Shown: positions 57,510 through 64,000 of the stretch, piece by piece
Layout: each line of letters opens with the position of its first letter
How positions within the stretch are numbered: the stretch's first letter is position 1
Source: Acidobacteriota bacterium
GTDB lineage: Bacteria > Acidobacteriota > Terriglobia > Acidiferrales > UBA7541
Assembly (NCBI GenBank): GCA_003167215.1
Contig: PMTV01000043.1
Location: forward strand, 47,821 to 111,820
Length of the DNA: 64,000 bases
Reading direction: 5' to 3'
Translations under genes and position numbers: made by a program
The notes under the pieces: generated by a model
Databases searched by the model: none
What the model was told of the DNA's origin: nothing
What the model saw: the letters and a program-made list of their open reading frames with translations, nothing else

Positions 57510-59771
57510 ATGGATAGACAACAGCCGGTGGTCGGAATTCAGCGCACATCGTGGCGCCGGTGCCCAGTATTGTTGGTAGCGCTGTTGCTGGCTGCGCCGG
57601 TGATCGCTCGGGAGACAATCGTTTTGCAAAAGTCAGCCACCGATCAACAACTTCGCGGCGGCGATGCCACGCTGAATCAGGCCAGCCCCACTTCAAACAA
57701 TGTTGGACCAACTGTTACGGTCGAGTCTCTTTCTTCCGCCAACGAGCGAGCTATCATCGAGTTTGACCTTTCACGGATTCCCAATGTGGGTATTAAGCAA
57801 GCTTTGTTGACGCTGCATGTAATCACGCCGCCTTCCGCTTCGGCGGGGACGCTGACCTACGGCGCATACGACGTCGCAACCTTCTGGCAACCCTCTACGG
57901 TTACCTGGGACGCACGCGTTGCGACCACGGATTGGGGCATTCCCGGCGGCGACATCGGCGGCACAGCTACGAGCACGACGACTGTTACCAGCGCCAGCAC
58001 GACGGCGCAATTCGACATTACCCCCGATGTGCAAAGCTGGTACAACGGCAGCCCGAACTACGGAACCATCATTAAGGACCAAACGTAAAACGACGCGACC
58101 GCGGCTAGCACGGTGTTCGGTTCGAAAGAGGCGAGCGTTGCAACGAATGCTCCTGAACTCGACGTCACGTTCGTTCAGAATGTGACGAGTCTTACGGCCA
58201 CGCCCGGCAATGCAAGCGTTACGCTGAACTGGACGATTCCTTTGCCGATTGGAACCTCCAATCCCGGAGAATCATACGTCGGCGTCGTCATTCTTCGGCG
58301 GTCGAGTCTCCCTGTGGACAAAAGCTCCGTCCCGACCGATACAGTAGATCCAACTTTGTGCGCCACGATAGGAACCGCACAAGTTGTATTTGATGACTCG
58401 TCCGGAAAGACCAGCTTTACGGACAATTCCACCACGGACACATGCAGTATTGGTCCTCCGAATAATAATCATACTTATTTCTACAAGGTGTTTCTGCGCG
58501 ACAATTTGAATTACTACTCTTCGCAGCCGATTGCCAATGGCTCGACGTTCACGGAAGAGATCTCGGCGACACCGAGCGCGTCGGCCAGTCAAGAGTCCCG
58601 ATGGATTGCCAATACCGCCTCGACCACGCTCGCGGCGCCATCTCTAATTCCAGGTTCAGTGACGGTGATCGGTTCGCAGAGCAACCTGCTCTTTATGGTC
58701 AACCCCAACACCGGCCTGCGACTGTTTCCTCCGGTTTCGATAGGTGGTCCGATTACATCGCGTTCGTCGCTCATTGATTCCACTTCGTCGTCCACGGGGG
58801 ATAACGTAATTTATGTAGCCGATAACGATGGCTTGGTTTACGCGGTGTCCACCGATACCGGAGTCATTCTGTGGGTAGCCAACCCGACTGGCGCTACCGC
58901 AAATTTCTTTCAAGGGGCCGCCGCAGTGCAGTTGAAATTGTTTAGCCCTGCATCTTACAGGCGCACAACGGACTTGTTGGCAGTCGGCACGCGCAATTCC
59001 GGGACAACAACAGCAAATGAGATTCTGGGACTTGACGGTAACACCGGTGCGACCGTATGGACTACTACCGGAGGAGTGAGCGGCGTTCCGAGCATGGATA
59101 TCATTAGCTCGACTCCGCAGATTGATTACATCAACGGCGTAATCTGGGTGACCAGCCGAAGCGCTTGCGGAATGTCTCAGCCCAGCCTTTGGAAACTCGA
59201 TCCGAATACCGGCCTCGTCGTCGCTACTGCAAGTTTGGGCGATACAGATACGTCGCCGACCTTGTCGGCAGCAGGCGATGTTCTGTTCGTTGCGACGAAT
59301 GGGAACGCTCTTTCAGGATCAACTTGCACGCAAGGCAACGGCCTTCTCTATGCAGTTAATCCTGCAACCGGACAAATGGTGAAATCGTACAGCGTGGGCG
59401 ACGGAGCGATTGTCAGCTTCCCCCTGGTACTGAATACCGCGGCACCATACACGATCGTCTTCTCGGGAGCCAGCGCGGTACACGCGGTTTCCTACGATCC
59501 TACCGGACCGACGTTTACCGACCTATGGGATACGACAATTTCCGTACCATCAGCGCCGGTTTCCTTAACCAACCTTAGCGACGTCTTCGTCGGCTCGGCT
59601 GATGGGAAGATTCATGAGCTGGATGTTTCAGACGGCACAGACCTAAAGGACGTAACTGTAGATACCGGCACGCCCGGCGTCGTGGGCGATCCGGCTCTCG
59701 ATATCGTGCTATCGACTATCTACGTTTCAACGACCGATCAACGCGCTTTCGAGTTCACTTATCCGTTTTGA
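57510..59771 (+). pseudogene. Exported DNRLRE/FN3/beta-propeller protein with in-frame stop, copy 1
   Basis: A single frame of 753 codons interrupted by TAA at 58086. Before it: signal peptide (LLVALLLAAPVIA) and a DNRLRE/CBM96-like domain (FDLSRIPNVGIKQALLTLHV, WYNGSPNYGTIIKD). After it, in the same frame: TVFGSKEASV, an FN3-like unit (GNASVTLNWTIP) and PQQ-type beta-propeller repeats (IYVADNDGLVYAVSTDTG). Copy 2 reads through, so this copy is probably broken, or yields only the 192-residue first domain. The ribosome site GGAGG suits ATG 57510. Confidence 0.8.
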
Positions 59772-59782
59772 AAGAGGCAGCC

Positions 59783-60271
59783 ATGTCGCACTCAGGACTT
59801 GTTGAAGGCAATCAGGCTCTAAAGAAAACCCTATTGCTTGCAGGCATGCTTCTTCTTGTTTCAGGATTTTCGGCGTGCCAAACGAATTCGACTTCCGCGG
59901 ACAAAGTCCCTCCGCCTGCGGCCAGCGCGACATTTACGTTTTGCGCGAGCGGACTCTCCGACTGTTCGCCAGCCACTTCTTTCAGTGTTGCGGCGGTTCG
60001 CGACGTCAAAATCAACGTCGCCTGGGAAAACGTGCCGGCCGGAAACCACATTCAGAAGCTCGAAGTTCTGGTGCCAAACGGCGGTCTTTACCAGCAAACT
60101 ACCACAGCTTTCGCGATTTCGTCGGACACGAACCAGCCTTTCATTGCCACTCGCAATTTGCCCGTAGCCGGGACGTGGATACAACAACGGCAAATCACGG
60201 GTGAATGGACCGCACGCGTTTCTCTTGACGGTCAGGTGATCGCGTCTCAAACGGTGCAGTTGACTCCTTGA
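59783..60271 (+). CDS. Small exported protein, copy 1
   Basis: 162 residues with a hydrophobic export segment (TLLLAGMLLLVSGFSACQ) that may be a lipobox, though -3 is Phe and so not canonical. The mature part has a conserved cysteine pair (FCASGLSDC), then a beta-sandwich ending GTWIQQRQITGEWTARVSLDG. GAGG lies upstream of ATG 59783. It follows the propeller gene by 11 bases and has a clear paralog in the second unit. Function unknown; may be a partner or anchor for the propeller protein. Confidence 0.8.
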   Translation: MSHSGLVEGNQALKKTLLLAGMLLLVSGFSACQTNSTSADKVPPPAASATFTFCASGLSDCSPATSFSVAAVRDVKINVAWENVPAGNHIQKLEVLVPNGGLYQQTTTAFAISSDTNQPFIATRNLPVAGTWIQQRQITGEWTARVSLDGQVIASQTVQLTP

Positions 60272-60315
60272 TGAGCGCTTCGCGGTTTCGGCAGTAACTA
60301 AACCCAGGAAAAGCA

Positions 60316-60486
60316 ATGGAAAGAATGCAGAAAATTGCCCACGCCGATGAAAAACGTCCGAAAAAGAAGCGAGCTTATGTTAAGCCGCAGTGTGTTTCGG
60401 AACCGATTTACGAGACCTTAGCACTGGCGTGCGGGAAACTGCCTGGTCAAGGCGGGGTATGCAACGCCGCACCGCGTCGCTCGTAG
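60316..60486 (+). CDS. Candidate RiPP precursor peptide, copy 2
   Basis: 56 residues, MERMQKIAHADEKRPKKKRA then YVKPQCVSEPIYETLALACG and KLPGQGGVCNAAPRRS. It differs from copy 1 at only four positions (4, 10, 14, 27), of which only one (Val/Leu 27) is outside the leader. All three cysteines, the Gly-rich loop and the terminal serine are kept, indicating selection on the core or a recent duplication. CAGGAAAA precedes the ATG. Confidence 0.8.
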   Translation: MERMQKIAHADEKRPKKKRAYVKPQCVSEPIYETLALACGKLPGQGGVCNAAPRRS

Positions 60487-60532
60487 GCGGGCGCCGAGTT
60501 TGGGCCCAAATAAGCTGGAGGCAACAGGTTCC

Positions 60533-62797
60533 GTGGATAGACAACATCCGTTGATCGGAATTCAGCGCATTTACTGGCGCCGGTGGTTTGCGTTGGGGTT
60601 GGCGCTGCTGCCGGCCGCGCCTGTGATTGCGCGCGAGACGATCGTGTTGCAGAAATCGGGAACTGACTCGCAAGCGCGCGGCGCAGACGCAACGCTCATT
60701 CAGGCGACACCTAACAGCAACAATGTCGGTAATACACTTACCGTGGCCTCGGCCACGGGCGCGAATGAGCGCGCAATTGTCGAGTTCGATCTATCGCGCA
60801 TTCCGAATGTGGGCATTAAACAGGCGATGTTGACCCTGCACGTGACCACGGCGCCGCCGGCAAGTGCAGGCACCCTGACGTATCAGGCGTACGACGTGAC
60901 AAATTTCTGGCAATCAAATGTAGTGAGCTGGAATACTCGGGTCGCGACAACTACCTGGACTGCCGCGGGAGGGGACATCGCGAGTTCGGCGACGGCCACG
61001 ACGTCTGTGACAAACGTCAGCACGACCGCCCAATTCAACATCACGGCAGATGTACAAAACTGGTACAACGGCAGCACAAACTACGGAACGATAATTAAAG
61101 ACAGCGCGGCCGATGATGGCTTTTCGACTGTTTTTGGATCGAAGGAAGCTAGCAACGCGATATCGCCGGAGCTGGACGTAACATTCGTCCAGAACGTGAC
61201 GGGACTGACGGCAATACCCGGCAACGCGAGCGTGACGCTGAATTGGAACATTCCTGCGCTGATCGGTACTGCAGTTGGCTCTGAAACTTATACGGGCGTG
61301 CTGATCCTCCGGCGTACCAGTTCTCCAGTGGATAAGACCTCAGTGCCGACTGATACCCAGGTTCCGGCACTGTGTGCGACCGTTGGTACCGGAACCGTCG
61401 TGTTCGAGGACTCAACGGGGAAAACGAGTTTCACGGACAACGCTTCCGATACCTGCGGCGCGCCAGCGAATGGAACGACCTATTTCTATAAGGTATTTTT
61501 GCACGATAGTTCGAACTATTACTCTGACCAGGATATAACCAACGGATCAACGTTTACGGAAGAAATTTCAGCGACACCTGCGGCTACTGCTGCCGCTCAG
61601 CAGAACACACAGTGGATTGCAGCGACTTTTGCCACGGATCTCGCCAGCCCATCCCTGATTCCCGGAACAGTTGCCGCCATGGGATCGCAAACCAACCTCG
61701 TGTTTTTCATTGACGCCGCTACCGGATTGCGGGAGTTTGTCCCAGTGTCGCTTGGCGGCTCCATAGCGTCTCGCTCACCGCTCATCGATGCGGCATCTTC
61801 ATCCACGGGACAAGATATCGATTATTTGACGGATCAGAATGGATTGGTCTACGCCTTAAACACAGATGCCGGAGTGATCGACTGGGTGGTAAATCCCATA
61901 ACAAGCGGCACGCTGGCCCTTCAGGGTGGTCCCGCTGTCCAATTGAAATCAATCGCCGGCGGCTCGAATGACCAGGTTTTCTTCGGCTCACGGATCACGA
62001 CAACGACCTCCGCGAATCAGATATTTGGGCTGAACGGCAATACCGGCGCAAGCGCGCCATGGTCGCCGCTCACCGGCCCCATCACCACCACGAACGAAGG
62101 CGCACAAAATTTGGATATCATCAACTCGACGCCGCTGGTTGATTACGTTCACAGTGTTGTTTGGATCGCCAGTCGCAGCGCATGCGGCACTTCACAGCCT
62201 AGTCTCTGGCAGCTCAATCCGAGTACCGGCGCGGTGAAGGCAATCGCAAACCTAGGCGACATCGACGCGTCGCCGACCCTGACTTTCGCAAGCGATGTTC
62301 TGTTCGTAGGCACCGTCGGTGATTCCATTGTCTCAAGCACGTGCACCGCGGGGAACAGCACGATTTATGCGATCAATCCCTCGACGGGCGCGACGTTGGC
62401 TTCTTACGCATCCACGGACGGACCCATGGTTAGCTACCCGGTTGTTCTGGGATATACGCCGCCGTATACCGTGATTTTCTCAGGCGCTACCGCCGTTCAC
62501 GCGCTTTCCATTGACACGTCGCAGCCGACGCCGGTGTTCGCGACGGTGTGGAGTACAACGATCGCCAACCCTTCCGCGCCGATGTCAGCAATTGGGCTAA
62601 ATTATGTTTATGTGGGATCCAGCGATGGCATGATTCACGAGCTTATGCTCACGACCGGAGCCGATGTGAAAGATGAAGTCACGAACGTCGGGCCTACCAA
62701 GGGAACTGTGGGCGACCCGTCCATCGATGAAGTGCTTTCTCGCATATATGTCACGACAACGGATCAACGGGCTTACGCTTTTACCATCCCATTTTAG
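60533..62797 (+). CDS. Exported DNRLRE/FN3/beta-propeller protein, copy 2
   Basis: 754 residues, intact. From GTG 60533 (GGAGG upstream, same place as ATG in copy 1): signal peptide, DNRLRE/CBM96-like domain (FDLSRIPNVGIKQAMLTLHV, WYNGSTNYGTIIKD), FN3-like domain (GNASVTLNWNIP), then repeats such as YLTDQNGLVYALNTDAGVID of a PQQ-like beta-propeller. It should be exported and could bind carbohydrate or a surface partner. It begins 46 bases after the precursor gene. Confidence 0.88.
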   Translation: MDRQHPLIGIQRIYWRRWFALGLALLPAAPVIARETIVLQKSGTDSQARGADATLIQATPNSNNVGNTLTVASATGANERAIVEFDLSRIPNVGIKQAMLTLHVTTAPPASAGTLTYQAYDVTNFWQSNVVSWNTRVATTTWTAAGGDIASSATATTSVTNVSTTAQFNITADVQNWYNGSTNYGTIIKDSAADDGFSTVFGSKEASNAISPELDVTFVQNVTGLTAIPGNASVTLNWNIPALIGTAVGSETYTGVLILRRTSSPVDKTSVPTDTQVPALCATVGTGTVVFEDSTGKTSFTDNASDTCGAPANGTTYFYKVFLHDSSNYYSDQDITNGSTFTEEISATPAATAAAQQNTQWIAATFATDLASPSLIPGTVAAMGSQTNLVFFIDAATGLREFVPVSLGGSIASRSPLIDAASSSTGQDIDYLTDQNGLVYALNTDAGVIDWVVNPITSGTLALQGGPAVQLKSIAGGSNDQVFFGSRITTTTSANQIFGLNGNTGASAPWSPLTGPITTTNEGAQNLDIINSTPLVDYVHSVVWIASRSACGTSQPSLWQLNPSTGAVKAIANLGDIDASPTLTFASDVLFVGTVGDSIVSSTCTAGNSTIYAINPSTGATLASYASTDGPMVSYPVVLGYTPPYTVIFSGATAVHALSIDTSQPTPVFATVWSTTIANPSAPMSAIGLNYVYVGSSDGMIHELMLTTGADVKDEVTNVGPTKGTVGDPSIDEVLSRIYVTTTDQRAYAFTIPF

Positions 62798-62807
62798 CGA
62801 GGATTTC

Positions 62808-63293
62808 ATGTTGCGCTTAAGAGTGAACGATCGGCGTTGGCAAAAGAGAACTCTACTGGCGGCTAGCGTTCTTATTGCGGTGGCGGGATTCTCGGACTGC
62901 CAGATGACCTCGGCGGACGGCGGAGCACCTCCCGTACCTCCGGCGACGGCCACATTTTCATTCTGCGATCAGGAGGCTTCCAGTTGCGCCGGTGAAACAA
63001 GTTTCAGCGCCACCGCGACTCGCGACCTGGAAGTCAAAGTGTCCTGGCAGAACGTGCCGGTCGGGAACCACGTTCAAACTCTTGAGCTCTTGCTTCCCGG
63101 CGGCAATCTGTATCAACAAACCCAAATAGCTTTCGCGGTACAGCCGGGCTCAGACGAACCTCTGGTTGCGATTCAGACGCTCCCTGTCGCCGGTACCTGG
63201 ATCCAACAGCGGCACATGCTCGGCGAGTGGACTACGCGTGTTTCGCTTGACGGCCAAGTGATCGCGACTCAAACGGTGCAATTGACGCCTTGA
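62808..63293 (+). CDS. Small exported protein, copy 2
   Basis: 161 residues, paralog of the protein at 59783. Export segment LLAASVLIAVAGFSDCQ; the cysteine pair spacing is the same (FCDQEASSC), and it ends GTWIQQRHMLGEWTTRVSLDG. Position -1 to the first cysteine is Asp, unlike a normal lipobox. It begins ten bases after the propeller gene and its stop overlaps the peptidase start (TGATG). Confidence 0.8.
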   Translation: MLRLRVNDRRWQKRTLLAASVLIAVAGFSDCQMTSADGGAPPVPPATATFSFCDQEASSCAGETSFSATATRDLEVKVSWQNVPVGNHVQTLELLLPGGNLYQQTQIAFAVQPGSDEPLVAIQTLPVAGTWIQQRHMLGEWTTRVSLDGQVIATQTVQLTP

Positions 63294-63814
63294 TGAGCGC
63301 CACATCCCACGTTTCCCGGGTTCCTATCGAAGGCAAGGAACCATTTGTCTTGGTGGCCCCGGATGCCGCCCTGCCGGTTGCGGACAAAATGCGCTCGCAA
63401 GGATCAGCATGTTTGCGAGTATCGGGTGGCAGCATGGTTCCCTGGATACGATCGGGAGATTTTGTTTTTATTCGCCGCTGTGATTTCGCAAAGATTTCCG
63501 CAGGTGACGTGATCGTTTTCCAGCGGAGCGGGCTGGTTGTCGTCCACCGGGCCATTCGCCGCGTTGATGGGGCGGCTTCGGAGAAAACCGCGAGTTTGCT
63601 CATCACAAAGGGCGATGCTTGTGACGAAGAGGATGCTCCGGTTTCTGCGGCGGAGTTTTTGGGACGGGCGACGCGGCTTCATCGCGGGCGGCGCCACATC
63701 GACCTGGAATCTCTCACGCAGAAATTATTAGGGCGGCTCCTTGCGCGTACCTCGCGTCTGAGCCGGGTCGTATACCTTCCACTCCGCTTCAGCAAGCGGC
63801 TGTTGTTCGACTAA
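63293..63814 (+). CDS. S26-type signal peptidase-like protein
   Basis: 173 residues. The nucleophile segment is LRVSGGSMVPWIRSGDFVFI and the second motif GDVIVFQRSGLVVVHRAIRR, with His in place of Lys as in archaeal/ER-type signal peptidases (SipW, Sec11). No strong membrane helix is seen, so it may work in the cytoplasm or bind a partner. S24/S26-type peptidases recur in lasso-type clusters of Acidobacteria (from memory). It may remove the leader of the precursors (inference). The start overlaps the previous stop. Confidence 0.85.
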   Translation: MSATSHVSRVPIEGKEPFVLVAPDAALPVADKMRSQGSACLRVSGGSMVPWIRSGDFVFIRRCDFAKISAGDVIVFQRSGLVVVHRAIRRVDGAASEKTASLLITKGDACDEEDAPVSAAEFLGRATRLHRGRRHIDLESLTQKLLGRLLARTSRLSRVVYLPLRFSKRLLFD

Positions 63815-64000
63815 CAAATAATCTCACAGACTTCAACGTCCAGGCGCGAGTGCTAGCGCTCCCCGCAGTGGCGGACAGTACCTTCAGCCGTGCTTTGAAG
63901 CGAAATTGCCGGAGACTGGTTCCATCAGAATGCTGCTTTCACGCGACTGTCATGATTACTGCGGTAGAATTAGGGCTTGGGAATGGCGACAACTCGTGCC
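63815..64000 (+). other. Right edge, possible gene start at 63983
   Basis: 187 bases after the peptidase gene. Two frames stay open but lack a start and motif. ATG 63983 (MATTRA) lies 13 bases after a TAGAAT box (63965) and could be the first codon of the next gene, cut by the window end. Confidence 0.3.

Larger units (their letters stand above)
57270..63300. repeat. Tandem duplication of a three-gene unit
   Basis: Two units of about 3.0 kb (57270-60289 and 60290-about 63300) each encode precursor peptide, DNRLRE/propeller protein and small exported protein in the same order and spacing. The two copies of the short sequence GGCAGTAACT, at 57270 and 60290, mark their left ends; both end with TTGATGAGCGC. 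At the junction (60271-60299) the start of the peptidase frame meets the end of the radical SAM frame, which is the expected scar. Confidence 0.85.

Noticed and set aside
53660..63814. Classical lasso peptide cluster
   Set aside because: No transglutaminase-like B2 or asparagine synthetase-like C gene in view, and a radical SAM/SPASM enzyme is present instead. It could still be one if those genes lie past 64000.

Overview
The window looks like a chromosomal segment of a soil-type Acidobacteriota bacterium. This is inferred from content, not measured: moderately high GC, a remnant of the large MacB-like permeases that are abundant in that phylum, several DinB-fold proteins (two with signal peptides), many small secreted proteins of unknown function, split glycine dehydrogenase subunits, and a fused FtcD. 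I saw no rRNA, tRNA, insertion sequence, prophage or CRISPR array.

Layout. 1-15 kb is a mixed housekeeping and stress block, mostly on the minus strand: VOC protein, AraC regulator, secreted DinB protein, RecX, AhpD-like protein, methyltransferase, PilT, aquaporin, IlvE, a decayed permease, an ion channel coupled to OsmC, an SDR protein, an ABC-2 exporter and an alkyltransferase-like protein. 15.1-16.9 kb is a two-gene unit with a good sigma-70 promoter encoding an unknown protein and a single-module Clp-type AAA+ ATPase. 17-22 kb is the complete glycine cleavage operon gcvT-gcvH-gcvPA-gcvPB plus a DinB gene. 22.2-22.9 kb holds a 57-residue cysteine-rich protein overlapping an RsbW-like ATPase. 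24-29.5 kb is histidine degradation (hutU, hutI, fused ftcD, with an NmrA-like gene inserted and no hutH). Both pathways feed one-carbon units into tetrahydrofolate. 29.6-38 kb carries an acyl-CoA synthetase, thiG, a CPBP protease, a DUF1624-like acyltransferase, ftsB/divIC overlapping a phosphohexomutase gene, cutA and a trans-sulfuration enzyme. 38.5-49.3 kb has an AT-rich intergenic region with a DnaA-box-like palindrome, an HpnK-like deacetylase with a GT2 glycosyltransferase, several secreted unknowns, a ferredoxin-NADP reductase, glgB, a frameshifted membrane gene, a secreted DinB protein, DUF1398 and a DHFR-like protein. 49.6-52.9 kb is one large hybrid sensor kinase.

The most unusual region is 53.2-63.8 kb, a probable RiPP (modified peptide) system that I could not match to a described class. 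An NTP_transf_5-type nucleotidyltransferase, an HPr-kinase-like P-loop protein, a PqqD-like recognition protein and a radical SAM/SPASM enzyme are followed by two nearly identical 56-residue precursor-like peptides with three cysteines and a terminal serine. Each peptide gene heads a unit of about 3 kb that also encodes a large secreted DNRLRE/FN3/beta-propeller protein and a small secreted protein. The unit is tandemly duplicated and the scar is still readable: the junction holds the 5' end of the downstream S26-type peptidase gene joined to the 3' end of the radical SAM gene. The first propeller gene carries an in-frame stop codon. The peptidase gene ends the cluster just before the window edge.
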